Source of the DNA: Bacterioplanoides sp965219715 | GTDB taxonomy: Bacteria > Pseudomonadota > Gammaproteobacteria > Pseudomonadales > Oceanobacteraceae | Direction: 5' to 3' | NCBI RefSeq assembly: GCF_965219715.1 | Contig: NZ_OZ244785.1 | Span: forward strand, 4,712,001 to 4,776,000 | DNA length: 64,000 bases | Shown here: positions 53,913-63,388 of the stretch, in pieces | Layout: every line of letters begins with the position of its first letter | Position numbering within the stretch: the first letter of the stretch is position 1 | Program-made: the position numbers and the translations under genes | The notes under the pieces: generated by a model | What the model saw: the letters and a program-made list of their open reading frames with translations, nothing else | What the model was told of the DNA's origin: nothing | Database searches by the model: none

Positions 53913-54605
53913 TTACAGATCCAGACGCAAGCCTGTGTTAGGAATCACATTTCCATCAAGCATGGCATTGCAGCCTTTCATAGTTAAGCGACCGTTCACA
54001 AACCATTTAACTGCAATAGGGTAGATAATGTGTTCCTGAGTATGAACTCGCTGCTGCAGGCTGGTCGCATCGTCACCGTCATAAACAGGAACAACAGCCT
54101 GGATAACATTGGGGCCGCCATCCAGCTCCTCTGTTACAAAATGAACAGTAACCCCATGCTTTTCATCTCCAGCATCAAGAGCGCGTTGATGTGTATTCAG
54201 CCCCTGATACTTAGGCAGTAAAGACGGATGAATGTTCAGCATGCGTCCGTGATAGCGAATAACAAACGATGGCGTAAGGATCCGCATAAAGCCGGCAAGC
54301 ACAACGAGGTCTGGTTGATATTCATCAATGGCTCGCATCAGTGCAACATCAAAGTCTTCGCGGCTGGCAAATTCTTTGTGGTCAACAATCTGAGTTTCGA
54401 TATCGCGATCTTTTGCTTTCTGAATGCCTGGAGCTTCGGGACGATTACAAATAACAGCGGCAATTTCGCCGTCGATATCGCCATTTTTTACTGCATCAGC
54501 AATGGCGACCATGTTGGAGCCACTGCCTGATATCAGTACAACGATTTGAGGTTTGTCTTCTTTCTCTGCGGGCAGGCTGCCCGCATTCAGCGTGTCTACG
54601 CTCAT
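53913..54605 (-). CDS. purN: Phosphoribosylglycinamide formyltransferase
   Basis: 230 residues. VVLISGSGSNMVAIADAV (phosphate loop), MRILTPSFVIRYHGRMLNIHPSLLP with the catalytic Asn/His (about residues 118-125), and HGVTVHFVTEELDGGPNVIQ with the catalytic Asp. It transfers the formyl group from 10-formyl-THF to GAR in purine synthesis. About 18 extra N-terminal residues precede the core compared with E. coli. The ATG overlaps the purM stop (ATGA), so purM and purN are coupled. Confidence 0.95.
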   Translation of the reverse strand: MSVDTLNAGSLPAEKEDKPQIVVLISGSGSNMVAIADAVKNGDIDGEIAAVICNRPEAPGIQKAKDRDIETQIVDHKEFASREDFDVALMRAIDEYQPDLVVLAGFMRILTPSFVIRYHGRMLNIHPSLLPKYQGLNTHQRALDAGDEKHGVTVHFVTEELDGGPNVIQAVVPVYDGDDATSLQQRVHTQEHIIYPIAVKWFVNGRLTMKGCNAMLDGNVIPNTGLRLDL

Positions 54606-55669
54606 AATTGGTGTTTGCCAGTGAATTGAACCTGGGCTTCACCTTCAGCCTGGGGTTGGATCTCACCAATGATCCAGGCGTGCTCACCTTCTGCGTTCAG
54701 TAATGCAACGGCCGCATCAGCCTTGTCTTCTGGCAGTGCGATGATCATGCCAACGCCGCAGTTGAAGGTGCGGTACATTTCCGCCGTTTCGACGTTGCCT
54801 TGTTCTTGTAGCCAGTTGAAAACAGCAGGCCATTGCCAGCTATTGCTGTCGATAACCGCTTTGCAGTTTTCTGGCAGAACGCGCGGGATATTTTCCTGGA
54901 AGCCGCCACCGGTGATGTGTGACAGGGCATGTACGTCAGAAGTGCTGATCAGCTTCAGAGTCGATTTAACATAAATCTTGGTTGGCGCCATCAGGGCATC
55001 CGTTAACGGCTGACCGTCCAGTTCACCGCTCAAGTCGGCGCCGGATACTTCGATAATTTTGCGGATCAGTGAGTAGCCGTTGGAGTGAGGGCCGCTTGAT
55101 GCCAGAGCAATCAGCTTGTCGCCTGCCTGAACCTTTGTGCCATCAATGATGTCTTCTTTTTCTGCGATACCAACGCAGAATCCGGCGAGGTCGTAATCTT
55201 CACCTTCATACATTCCTGGCATTTCAGCGGTTTCGCCGCCAACCAGGGAGGCGCCAGCCTGGGAGCAGCCTTCGCCAATGCCTTCAACCACTGCAGCGGC
55301 TACGTCTACATTCAGCTTGCCTGTCGCATAGTAATCGAGGAAAAACAGAGGTTCTGCACCGGCAACCACCAAGTCGTTAACACACATGGCTACCAGGTCG
55401 ATGCCAATGGAGTCATGCTTATTCAGGTCCATGGCTAAGCGCAGTTTGGTGCCAACGCCGTCGGTACCGGAAACCAGAACAGGTTGCTTGTAACCTTGAG
55501 GTAATTCGAACAGAGCGCCAAAGCCACCCAATCCAGCCAGAACTTCCGGGCGGCGGGTGCGCTTAGCAACACCTTTAATTCGATCAACTAAAGCATTACC
55601 TGCGTCGATGTCGACGCCTGCGTCTTTGTAGCTAAGGGATTGTTTTTCAGGAGATTGCTGTTCGCTCAT
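54602..55669 (-). CDS. purM: Phosphoribosylformylglycinamidine cyclo-ligase (AIR synthetase)
   Basis: 355 residues. LSYKDAGVDIDAGNALVDRIK, VSGTDGVGTKLRLAMD, DLVAMCVNDLVVAGAEPLFFLDY, LVGGETAEMPGMY and LSHITGGGFQENIPRVLP are the PurM signatures (ATP and FGAM binding). First gene of the purM-purN pair, divergent from the DUF2066 gene across about 175 bases. A purM-purN unit beside hda and the DUF2066 gene is a common gammaproteobacterial order. Confidence 0.97.
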   Translation of the reverse strand: MSEQQSPEKQSLSYKDAGVDIDAGNALVDRIKGVAKRTRRPEVLAGLGGFGALFELPQGYKQPVLVSGTDGVGTKLRLAMDLNKHDSIGIDLVAMCVNDLVVAGAEPLFFLDYYATGKLNVDVAAAVVEGIGEGCSQAGASLVGGETAEMPGMYEGEDYDLAGFCVGIAEKEDIIDGTKVQAGDKLIALASSGPHSNGYSLIRKIIEVSGADLSGELDGQPLTDALMAPTKIYVKSTLKLISTSDVHALSHITGGGFQENIPRVLPENCKAVIDSNSWQWPAVFNWLQEQGNVETAEMYRTFNCGVGMIIALPEDKADAAVALLNAEGEHAWIIGEIQPQAEGEAQVQFTGKHQL

Positions 55670-55844
55670 GCCGTTGTCACAGGTTGGCTAATGGAAAGGC
55701 GCGTATTCTAACGATTTGTTATGGCAAGCGCATCCCGCAATTGCTCTGTTTTCGCCAATTTTTCCCCTGACTACTGGTTAAATTTACACGTCGTGGCACA
55801 ATACGCCCCAATTGATCGATTTCGATTGGAAGTAAGGGCTGATT

Positions 55845-56867
55845 GTGCGCCAATTTTTGTTGTTAATGCTGACTCTTTGGTCGAGTTTTTCCGCTGCTGT
55901 AATGGTTTCAGACCTGTATGAGGTCGACGTTTCAGTGGCTGATCAGACGGCGGAAAACCGTGAGGCTGGAATGGCACTCGCACTCGAACAAGTGCTGATC
56001 AAAGTGTCTGGTAAACAAACGGTTTTAGATAATCCGGCGATACAACAGCAACTTACCAGTGCCGACCGTTTGGTAAAGCGTTATCGATACGCCCGGGATG
56101 AGGTGGATGACTCCGTTCGTCTGCAAGTGATTTTTGCCGGTAACCTGATTGATCGGTTGCTTCGTAACGCCGGTGAACCGATCTGGGGGAAAAGCCGGCC
56201 TCTTATTCTCATCTGGCAAGCCGTTGAAGAAGACACTCAAAGACAATTTCTGAATCAGGACAGTGGTGCCTGGGCGGTATTGGTCGAGCGTGTCATGTCA
56301 GAACGTGGTTTACCAGTGTTATGGCCAACGTTGGATCTTGCCGATGAGCTGGTGTTGCCGCTGGAAAAGCTGTGGGGGCTATTCAAGCAAGACATTCAGG
56401 TGGCTTCGAGCCGTTATCAGGCGGATGCAGTGGTTGCTGGCCGTTTAAGTCCGGCATCTGAGGAAGGCTGGGGTTACAGTGGTATTTTGTTTCACCAGCA
56501 AACGACACTGGCCTTGTCTGCTCAGGCGGAAGATGCTGAAGGCGTCTTGCGTTTAGTCGCAGATCAGGTCGCCAGTTATTTTGCATCTCAATACGCGGTT
56601 GAAACGAACGCGGTGGCTCAGCCTCAAGGATTTCAGTTACAGGTGACGGGGGTGGAGAATTTCGCCTCTTACCATGAATTATTAATGTATCTGAATTCTA
56701 AGGTGGCCATAAATAACGTAAGCTTATTAAAAGTAGATGGAACCCGTCTTACACTGGCTCTCGATCTTGCCGCCGATTGGCAACATGTCTGGAGTGTGAT
56801 GGCGCTCGATAAACGCCTGAGCATCAGTGAAGAAGCCGGTGTATTGCACTGGGGGCAATATAAGTAG
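55845..56867 (+). CDS. DUF2066 exported protein
   Basis: 340 residues from a GTG at 55845 with AAGG upstream. Signal peptide (MRQFLLLMLTLWSSFSAAVM). VSDLYEVDVSVADQTAENREAGMALALEQVLIKVSGK, YRYARDEVDDSVRLQVIF and GKSRPLILIWQAVE match DUF2066, always found next to purM/hda in related genomes; function unknown. It is separated from hda by three bases, so the two are co-transcribed. Confidence 0.82.
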   Translation: MRQFLLLMLTLWSSFSAAVMVSDLYEVDVSVADQTAENREAGMALALEQVLIKVSGKQTVLDNPAIQQQLTSADRLVKRYRYARDEVDDSVRLQVIFAGNLIDRLLRNAGEPIWGKSRPLILIWQAVEEDTQRQFLNQDSGAWAVLVERVMSERGLPVLWPTLDLADELVLPLEKLWGLFKQDIQVASSRYQADAVVAGRLSPASEEGWGYSGILFHQQTTLALSAQAEDAEGVLRLVADQVASYFASQYAVETNAVAQPQGFQLQVTGVENFASYHELLMYLNSKVAINNVSLLKVDGTRLTLALDLAADWQHVWSVMALDKRLSISEEAGVLHWGQYK

Positions 56868-56870
56868 GTT

Positions 56871-57593
56871 ATGACGCAGGAAAATATGGCCATTGTTGAG
56901 CCACAACAGCAGCTGACATTATCGGTCGCCATTCGCGATGATGCCCGTTTTGCTAACTATTATGCTGGCCCGAACGAGCAGGTTGTGCATGAGCTGCAAC
57001 GTCAATGGACCACCCATGGAGAACCTTTTATTTTTCTTTGGGGCGCCAACGGCGTTGGTTGCAGTCATTTGTTACAAGCAGCGTGTCATTATGCAGAAGG
57101 CCTGGGGCACCAGAGCGTTTATTTACCATTGGATGAGTTGGCGGAATACAGCTCGGCTGTGCTCGATTCAATGGAACAACTGCCGCTGGTCGCACTTGAT
57201 AACATTCAGGCCGTCACTGGCAATCCGGAGTGGGAAGAAGCGTTGTTCCACTTGTTTAATCGGATACGCGATCGTCAGGGGCATCTGTTGATTGCCGCTG
57301 ATAACAGCCCTAAATCGATTGGTGTTAACTTACCGGATTTAGTCTCCCGCTTGACTTGGGGGATGACTTATCAGGTCGAGCCATTAGAGGATGAAGATAA
57401 GGTCCAGGCGTTATTGTTGCGTGCCAAGCGTCGCGGTTTAAACATGGGTGATGACGTGGCGCGCTTTATATTGACGCGCGGCCCCCGTGATATGCAGGGG
57501 TTGTTTGACCTGCTGGATAAGCTGGATCAGGCGTCATTATCTGCGCAGCGCAAACTGACGATCCCGTTTATCAAAACAGAGTTGGATTGGTAG
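56871..57593 (+). CDS. hda: DnaA regulatory inactivator Hda
   Basis: 240 residues. DnaA-type AAA+ domain without a DNA-binding domain. FANYYAGPNEQVVHEL, the phosphate loop FLWGANGVGCSHLLQA (no Walker Lys, as usual in Hda), VALDNIQAV as Walker B region, LVSRLTWGMTYQVEPLEDEDK with the sensor Arg, and ILTRGPRDMQGLFDLLDKLD. With the beta clamp it stimulates DnaA-ATP hydrolysis after initiation. A QQQLTLSV sequence near the N-terminus (residues about 12-19) matches the clamp-binding motif. Confidence 0.92.
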   Translation: MTQENMAIVEPQQQLTLSVAIRDDARFANYYAGPNEQVVHELQRQWTTHGEPFIFLWGANGVGCSHLLQAACHYAEGLGHQSVYLPLDELAEYSSAVLDSMEQLPLVALDNIQAVTGNPEWEEALFHLFNRIRDRQGHLLIAADNSPKSIGVNLPDLVSRLTWGMTYQVEPLEDEDKVQALLLRAKRRGLNMGDDVARFILTRGPRDMQGLFDLLDKLDQASLSAQRKLTIPFIKTELDW

Positions 57594-57619
57594 CTTTCCT
57601 GACTTAATGCTGAAAATAC

Positions 57620-57653
57620 AAAAAAAGGCCGCTCTTAACAGGGCGGCCTTTTT
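57620..57653. terminator. Bidirectional terminator between hda and the aminotransferase gene
   Basis: AAAAAGGCCGC (57622-57632) pairs with GCGGCCTTTTT (57643-57653). Converging genes share it. Confidence 0.92.
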
Positions 57654-57679
57654 GTTTGTCTTGTCAGATGGTGCTCAGA

Positions 57680-58861
57680 TCAGCTCAGTGCTTTTTTCAG
57701 GCGACTGATTGCTTCCTGCAGAACATCCATGCTGGTTGCGAAAGACAAACGCATATGGCCAGGAGTGCCAAATGCAGAGCCAGGAACCAGTGCAACCTCA
57801 GCTTCGTTCAGCATTTTTTCTGCGAAGTCGACGTCTGATTCGATACTTGCAGCTTCCATGGCTCCCTTGAAGCTTGGGAAAGCGTAGAAGGTACCGTCAC
57901 TTTCAACACACTCAACGCCAGGCAAATCATTCAGTGCAGCAACCACATAGTCGTGACGCTCTTTGAATGCTTTCAGCATATCCTGAACACAACCCTGATC
58001 ACCATTCAGTGCCGCTTCAGCAGCTACCTGGGCAATAGAGGTTGGGTTGGAGGTGCTTTGTGACTGAATTTTCTTCATTGCAGCAACCAGCTTTTGCGGG
58101 CCACCAACGTAGCCGATACGCCAGCCAGTCATGCTGTAAGCCTTGGAGACACCGTTCATAACCAGAGTACGGTCGTAAAGCTCTGGACAAACTGTCACTA
58201 TGTTATGGAAACCACCTTCGGCCCATAAAATGTGCTCGTACATATCGTCAGTCGCGATCAGTACGTTCGGGTACTTTTTCAGAATGTCAGCCAGTGCTTT
58301 CAATTCTGATTCTGTATAGGCAACACCAGAAGGGTTTGACGGACTGTTGATGACAACCAGTCGGGTTTTTTCGGTGATTGCAGCGTCCAGCTGTTCAGCT
58401 GTCATTTTAAAGCGGGCGCTCTGGTCAGTTTCAACAACAACCGGCACGCCTTCTGCGATTTTCACCATATCTGGATAGGAAACCCAGTAAGGTGCAGGGA
58501 TAACCACTTCATCGCCTGGGTTCAGCAGAGCCAGTGCCAGGTTGAAGAAACTTTGCTTACCGCCACAAGACACCAGAATCTGGTTTGGCTCATAGCTTAA
58601 GCCGTTGTCACGCTTGAACTTGTCAATAATCGCTTTCTTCAGAGACGGAGTACCATCCACCGCGGTGTACTTGGTGAAGCCATCAGCAATCGCTTTGGTG
58701 GCTGCATCTTTAATATGCTGTGGAGTATCGAAATCCGGCTCGCCAGCGCCCAGGCCAATAATATCTTTGCCTGCCGCTCGCAGTTCTGCTGCACGGTTGG
58801 TTACCGCCAGAGTAGGAGAAGGCTTGATCTGTTGAACGCGATCAGACAATTGCAGGTCCAA
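57680..58861 (-). CDS. Class I aminotransferase, aspartate type
   Basis: 393 residues if started at the TTG at 58861, which has GAGG upstream; the open frame continues to another TTG at 58927 without a Shine-Dalgarno. SDRVQQIKPSPTLAVTNRAAEL is the conserved beginning. GLGAGEPDFDTPQHIK, NSPSNPSGVAY, ATDDMYEHI and the PLP lysine in NGVSKAYSMTGWRIGYVGG (about residue 235) mark the aspartate/prephenate aminotransferase Ib subgroup. Its position beside uvrB matches the pseudomonad arrangement. Likely aspartate-oxoglutarate transamination. Start position is uncertain. Confidence 0.88.
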   Translation of the reverse strand: MDLQLSDRVQQIKPSPTLAVTNRAAELRAAGKDIIGLGAGEPDFDTPQHIKDAATKAIADGFTKYTAVDGTPSLKKAIIDKFKRDNGLSYEPNQILVSCGGKQSFFNLALALLNPGDEVVIPAPYWVSYPDMVKIAEGVPVVVETDQSARFKMTAEQLDAAITEKTRLVVINSPSNPSGVAYTESELKALADILKKYPNVLIATDDMYEHILWAEGGFHNIVTVCPELYDRTLVMNGVSKAYSMTGWRIGYVGGPQKLVAAMKKIQSQSTSNPTSIAQVAAEAALNGDQGCVQDMLKAFKERHDYVVAALNDLPGVECVESDGTFYAFPSFKGAMEAASIESDVDFAEKMLNEAEVALVPGSAFGTPGHMRLSFATSMDVLQEAISRLKKALS

Positions 58862-59001
58862 GTGTGTATCCTCAATAAACGCGTGGTGGGAAAGCAGTTC
58901 GCTGTGAGTTTCTGTCTCAACTGACAACTACTGCCGTAAAAAATCCGTATAATTCTAATCGAAACTGTTACTTAGCGAAACAACGACTTTCTGGAATCCT
59001 G

Positions 59002-61041
59002 ATGAGTAAGGCATTTGAACTGCAGTCAAAATATTCTCCCGCCGGAGATCAACCGACGGCCATTAAGGGGTTGGTTCAGGGGGTTGAAGCGGGATTGCTT
59101 AAGCAAACGCTACTTGGGGTAACGGGATCCGGTAAGACCTACACCATGGCCAATGTCATCGCAGAGTGTAAGCGCCCGGCGATTATTATGGCGCATAACA
59201 AAACTCTGGCAGCCCAGTTGTATGGTGAGTTTAAAGAATTTTTCCCTAACAACGCCGTCGAGTACTTTGTTTCTTATTACGACTATTACCAGCCAGAAGC
59301 TTATGTTCCGGCGTCCGATACCTTTATTGATAAAGACGCCTCGGTAAACGAACACATCGAACAGATGAGGTTGTCAGCAACCAAGGCGTTGATGGAACGC
59401 CGTGATGCTGTGATTGTTGCGACTGTGTCGGCCATTTATGGTTTGGGTGATCCGGACTCCTATCTGAAAATGATGCTGCATATGGTACGCGGTGATGAGG
59501 TTGATCAGCGCACAGTGTTACGTCGTCTGGCGGAACTGCAATACACCCGGAACGATCTGGATTTCCACCGCGGTACTTATCGGGTGCGTGGTGATGTGAT
59601 TGATATTTTCCCGGCGGAAAGCGATGACGAAGCGGTTCGTATCGAACTGTTTGATGACGAGATTGAACAAATCTCTTTGTTTGATCCGTTGACCGGTGAG
59701 GTTCGCTCACGCCTGGCGCGAGTAACGATTTATCCAAAAACTCACTATGTAACACCACGGGAAACCATTCTTGGCGCCATCGATGGTATTGAAGACGAGT
59801 TAAAACAACGTCTGGAGTATTACCGCGACAATAACCTTCTGGTAGAAGCCCAGCGTCTCGAGCAACGTACCCGTTATGACATCGAGATGATGCGAGAGTT
59901 GGGATATTGCTCCGGGATCGAAAACTACTCGCGGTACTTATCCGGTCGCTCAGAAGGTGATGCACCGCCAACCCTGTTTGATTACATTCCCAAAGATGCG
60001 TTGGTGTTTGTCGACGAATCTCACGTCACCATTCCTCAGATTGGTGGTATGTACCGCGGCGACCGTTCCCGTAAAGAAACCCTGGTGCAATTTGGCTTCC
60101 GTCTGCCATCGGCGCTGGATAACCGTCCGATGCGTTTTGAAGAGTGGGAAGCAATTGTGCCGCAGTGCATTTTTGTATCGGCGACTCCGGGTAACTACGA
60201 ACAGGATCATCAGGATCATGTGGTTGAACAAGTCGTTCGGCCAACCGGGTTGATTGACCCTGAATTAGAAATACGCCCGGCAACTGGTCAGGTGGACGAC
60301 GTATTACATGAGCTGCAGGAGCGTACCGCCAAAGGTGAGCGGGTTCTGATTACCGTGTTAACCAAGCGCATGGCGGAAGACTTAACCGACTTCCTGCTGG
60401 AGCAAAATATTCGTGTGCGTTATCTGCATTCCGATATCGACACCGTTGAACGGGTAGAAATTATCCGCGATCTGCGCCTCGGCGAGTTTGATGTGTTAGT
60501 GGGTATTAACTTATTGCGGGAAGGTCTGGATATTCCAGAGGTCTCTTTGGTCGCGATTTTTGATGCTGACAAAGAAGGCTTCTTACGTTCGGAGCGTTCA
60601 CTGATTCAGACCATTGGTCGGGCGGCACGTAACCTTAACGGTAAAGCAATTCTCTACGCAGACCGGATCACCGATTCGATGCAACGAGCGATGGATGAAA
60701 CCGATCGCCGTCGTGAAAAGCAGATTGCCTTCAACGAAGAGCATGGCATCGTACCGAAAGGTGTGACCAAATCTGTTGAAGATATTCTTGAGGCTGGACC
60801 ACCACCGGGTAAAAAATCCAAGGGCCGGGGTAAAGGCAATCGTGTGCGCCAGGTCGCTGAAGACGCAGCAGGATACGGAACAGAAGACTGGAAATCACTG
60901 CCGGCTGCTAAATTGGTGCAGCGTGTGGCAGAGGTTGAAGACCAGATGTTTAAAGCGGCGAAAGACCTCGATTTTGAGGAAGCGGCGCGACTGCGTGACT
61001 TGTTGCATGAAATGAAGCAGAAGGTGATTGAGAACAGCTAG
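59002..61041 (+). CDS. uvrB: Excinuclease ABC subunit B
   Basis: 679 residues. Nucleotide excision repair helicase-like protein: LLGVTGSGKTYTMANVI (Walker A, about residues 40-55), YYDYYQPEAYVPASDT beta-hairpin used to probe damage, VFVDESHVTIPQ, SATPGNYE, GRAARNLNGKAILYAD and the C-terminal UVR motif DLDFEEAARLRDLLHEMK that binds UvrC. Full length. Divergent from the aminotransferase gene. Confidence 0.98.
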   Translation: MSKAFELQSKYSPAGDQPTAIKGLVQGVEAGLLKQTLLGVTGSGKTYTMANVIAECKRPAIIMAHNKTLAAQLYGEFKEFFPNNAVEYFVSYYDYYQPEAYVPASDTFIDKDASVNEHIEQMRLSATKALMERRDAVIVATVSAIYGLGDPDSYLKMMLHMVRGDEVDQRTVLRRLAELQYTRNDLDFHRGTYRVRGDVIDIFPAESDDEAVRIELFDDEIEQISLFDPLTGEVRSRLARVTIYPKTHYVTPRETILGAIDGIEDELKQRLEYYRDNNLLVEAQRLEQRTRYDIEMMRELGYCSGIENYSRYLSGRSEGDAPPTLFDYIPKDALVFVDESHVTIPQIGGMYRGDRSRKETLVQFGFRLPSALDNRPMRFEEWEAIVPQCIFVSATPGNYEQDHQDHVVEQVVRPTGLIDPELEIRPATGQVDDVLHELQERTAKGERVLITVLTKRMAEDLTDFLLEQNIRVRYLHSDIDTVERVEIIRDLRLGEFDVLVGINLLREGLDIPEVSLVAIFDADKEGFLRSERSLIQTIGRAARNLNGKAILYADRITDSMQRAMDETDRRREKQIAFNEEHGIVPKGVTKSVEDILEAGPPPGKKSKGRGKGNRVRQVAEDAAGYGTEDWKSLPAAKLVQRVAEVEDQMFKAAKDLDFEEAARLRDLLHEMKQKVIENS

Positions 61042-61130
61042 GGTGGCGTTCATATACTAATGATTAGTTCGTAATCTGGTATTATGGCGGGTTCTGAAAA
61101 CAGCTGTTCAATTTTTACAGGGTCACCACT

Positions 61131-62249
61131 ATGACGTTGCCGTATCAGGCGTTGATGTTAAGCCAGAATGAAAGTCTGGCTAAGCGTCTGGATGATATCC
61201 ACCAGAGTATCCTCGACGCTGTGGCTGCGATTGATCGTGTTGCCTGTGCCTTGTACGACCCGGTTACCGGCTTGCTTGAAGCTTTTGTCAGCAGCAATCG
61301 GCAAAGCCGTTCTGTGCGGCGCAATCATCACGCGGTTTATCGGAATTGCGGGGCGCTGAAGCACATAGCCAGCAGCCGTCACGGACAGTTGGTACAGGCT
61401 GCTGACGAAAGCGTAACCACCGACCCTTTCCTGGCGCCCTGGTTGGCGACACATGATTGTGACTGCTCGTTTATTGTTCCCTTGTTTGCCGGGGATGACC
61501 TGATTGGTTTTCTGTTGTTCGACAGTCAGCAGACTTCGACCCTGAATGCTGAAGCTCAACGTGATGTACTGGTGCATGGCAACCTGATCGTTATGGCCAT
61601 TCTGTCGGAAGTATCGGCAGTTAATTCGTTATTGGCGACCACTAAAACCGTCCATGGCATGGTGCACGTGCGTGATTTTGAGACCGGCGAACACCTTGCC
61701 CGGATGGCACGTTTATCACGCCTGATCACTCAGGGAGTGGCTTCGCATTACCAGCTTTCCAGCGAGTTTATCCAGCATGTATATCTCTATTCTGCATTGC
61801 ATGATATTGGCAAACTGGGGATTCCTGACGACATTTTGTTGAAGCCAAATGGCCTGACTGAAAGTGAGCAAGCAGTGATGAAGAGTCATGTTGAGCAGGG
61901 TGTGCGGCTGATTGATGATTTGCTGAATACTCATGGCTTACAGAATCTTCGCGACTCGAAAATTCTGCGCAATATTGTTGCCTGTCATCATGAATTGCTG
62001 GATGGCAGTGGTTATCCGAATGGCTTAACGTCTGATCAGATTCCGGTTGAAGCCCGGATTGTCACCGTTGCTGATATTTTTGATGCACTGACCTGTGCGC
62101 GACCTTATAAACAGCCCTGGAGCGTTGATGAGGCGTTTAATGAGTTGCAGGAGATGACCGCGAAAGGTCAGCTGGATGTATATTGTGTCAATGCGTTACT
62201 AACTGCCCGGGCGGAAGCGGAGCAGATTATTCAGGAGCTGAAAGAATAA
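61131..62249 (+). CDS. GAF-like / HD-GYP domain protein, probable c-di-GMP phosphodiesterase
   Basis: 372 residues. The N-terminal ~170 resemble a GAF sensor (VACALYDPVTGLLEAF, CDCSFIVPLFAGDDLIGFLLFDS). The C-terminal HD-GYP domain has SALHDIGKLGIPDDILLKPNGL (HD pair, about residues 223-244), HVEQGVRLI, CHHELLDGSGYPNGL (GYP motif) and VADIFDALTCARPYK. Metal ligands are present, so hydrolysis of cyclic-di-GMP is expected. The CDC pair in the GAF part could bind a ligand. Monocistronic, with a terminator. Confidence 0.9.
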   Translation: MTLPYQALMLSQNESLAKRLDDIHQSILDAVAAIDRVACALYDPVTGLLEAFVSSNRQSRSVRRNHHAVYRNCGALKHIASSRHGQLVQAADESVTTDPFLAPWLATHDCDCSFIVPLFAGDDLIGFLLFDSQQTSTLNAEAQRDVLVHGNLIVMAILSEVSAVNSLLATTKTVHGMVHVRDFETGEHLARMARLSRLITQGVASHYQLSSEFIQHVYLYSALHDIGKLGIPDDILLKPNGLTESEQAVMKSHVEQGVRLIDDLLNTHGLQNLRDSKILRNIVACHHELLDGSGYPNGLTSDQIPVEARIVTVADIFDALTCARPYKQPWSVDEAFNELQEMTAKGQLDVYCVNALLTARAEAEQIIQELKE

Positions 62250-62272
62250 CGATAAGGCCATCATACAGACAC

Positions 62273-62303
62273 AAAAAAGGCGCTTGATAAAAGCGCCTTT
62301 TTT
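62273..62303. terminator. Bidirectional terminator beside the tRNA fragment
   Basis: AAAAAAGGCGCTT (62273-62285) pairs with AAGCGCCTTTTTT (62291-62303). Confidence 0.93.
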
Positions 62304-62314
62304 GTAACGAATTT

Positions 62315-62359
62315 TGGTAGGACTACCCAGATTCGAACTGGGGACCTCTACCATGTCAA
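62315..62359 (-). other. 3' fragment of tRNA-Val(GAC), attachment-site scar
   Basis: Read on the minus strand: anticodon loop TTGACAT, stem GGTAG, variable AGGTC, T arm CCCAG-TTCGAAT-CTGGG, acceptor TAGTCCT, then ACCA. Exactly the 3' half of a Val(GAC) tRNA. The expected 5' anticodon arm (CTACC), D arm and 5' acceptor strand are missing: the sequence after 62359 is unrelated. This is the partial copy left when an element integrates into a tRNA 3' end. Confidence 0.85.
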
Positions 62360-62519
62360 AATTGTGGACAAATCAAACTAACTCTTTGAAATATAGAGAA
62401 AAATCCAAAAATACAAGATTTCACCCGGTGTCAGATAGAGTCAAAACAACCGAAAATTTAAGGCTTGTTAACCCCTGTGTTAGTATTGCTCATCTTTTAT
62501 AGTTCTATAACAGGAAGTT

Positions 62520-63323
62520 ATGTCTAAATTCCTCACAACCGCCATGATCAATGCTTATTTGGAAGAATTGATCAAAAAGACTAATAGTGACCTTATCCTT
62601 GTTAGTCCTTACCTGAAATTTAGCAATAAAATCAAAGAGTTACTCTCGGATATGGAAGGTTCTGGCCTGCGGGTTAGTATTATCTATGGTAAAGAAGTAT
62701 TGAAAGCAGAGAGTGCTCAGCTGACTTGGGTTAAGTCTCAACCTCACATCGATTTGTATTTCTATCGAGATCTGCACGCTAAGTGTTATCTGAACAGCAG
62801 CAATGCCATTGTTTCTAGCATGAATCTTTACGAGTTCAGCCAGGTAAACAATTTTGAGATGGGGGTTCTACTTAGTAAGAAGGTAGATAACGATGCTTTT
62901 GATGATTGTTTTGATGAAGTCCAGAGATTGCTGAGAATTAGTAATAAGGTTGAATCTCCGGTCGCGGAGATTAAGAATCAAATAATATCAAAGGTTCAGG
63001 AAGTTTCTGATAACGCAGATTCTGGCCAGGCTGGAGTCGTTTCTAAAGCTGCCTTAGTTGCCAAGAAGGTCATTAAAGCGGTTGTATCAGATGAAAAACC
63101 AGATGCTTATTCTACCGAATACAACAAGCTGACAACTTCGAAGTTAGCCAAGAAATACAAAATGACTACCGAGAAGGCTAATAAAGAATTGGTCTATATG
63201 GGTTGCCTTGATGAAAAAGAAGGTCGTTTATATCTAACAGATCGTGGCAAATCTAAAGGTGGTGAATTCAGAAAAGGGGCTCATGGCATTTACTTTTTGT
63301 GGCCAGAAAACACTTTTGATTGA
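62520..63323 (+). CDS. PLD-like phosphodiesterase domain protein
   Basis: 267 residues. One phospholipase-D-like module: DLILVSPYLKFSNKIKELL at the N-terminus, VSIIYGKEVL, then LHAKCYLNSSNAIVSSMNLYEFS with the HxK motif (about residues 84-86) and the S-x-N pair, and NNFEMGVLLSKK. Such single-HKD proteins act as dimers on nucleic acids or phospholipids. After a linker, residues ~185-267 hold KLAKKYKMTTEKANKELVYMGCL, a helix-turn-helix-like or winged region that may bind DNA. First gene inside the tRNA-Val island; AT-rich. Function unassigned, possibly nuclease or defence. Confidence 0.75.
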   Translation: MSKFLTTAMINAYLEELIKKTNSDLILVSPYLKFSNKIKELLSDMEGSGLRVSIIYGKEVLKAESAQLTWVKSQPHIDLYFYRDLHAKCYLNSSNAIVSSMNLYEFSQVNNFEMGVLLSKKVDNDAFDDCFDEVQRLLRISNKVESPVAEIKNQIISKVQEVSDNADSGQAGVVSKAALVAKKVIKAVVSDEKPDAYSTEYNKLTTSKLAKKYKMTTEKANKELVYMGCLDEKEGRLYLTDRGKSKGGEFRKGAHGIYFLWPENTFD

Positions 63324-63388
63324 TTCCTTCTAAGAGTGGTTACAGCTTCCACCTGTCAGCCACTCTTTTAGCTAGCGACAAACCTGCC

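Noticed and set aside
59324..59971. 215-codon minus-strand frame within uvrB
   Set aside because: A shadow of uvrB; the protein it would encode has no domain and is Pro/His/Arg-rich.
62314..62502. Open frame beginning MVGLPRFELGTSTM
   Set aside because: It is the antisense translation of the tRNA-Val fragment plus flanking DNA, a familiar annotation artefact, not a protein.
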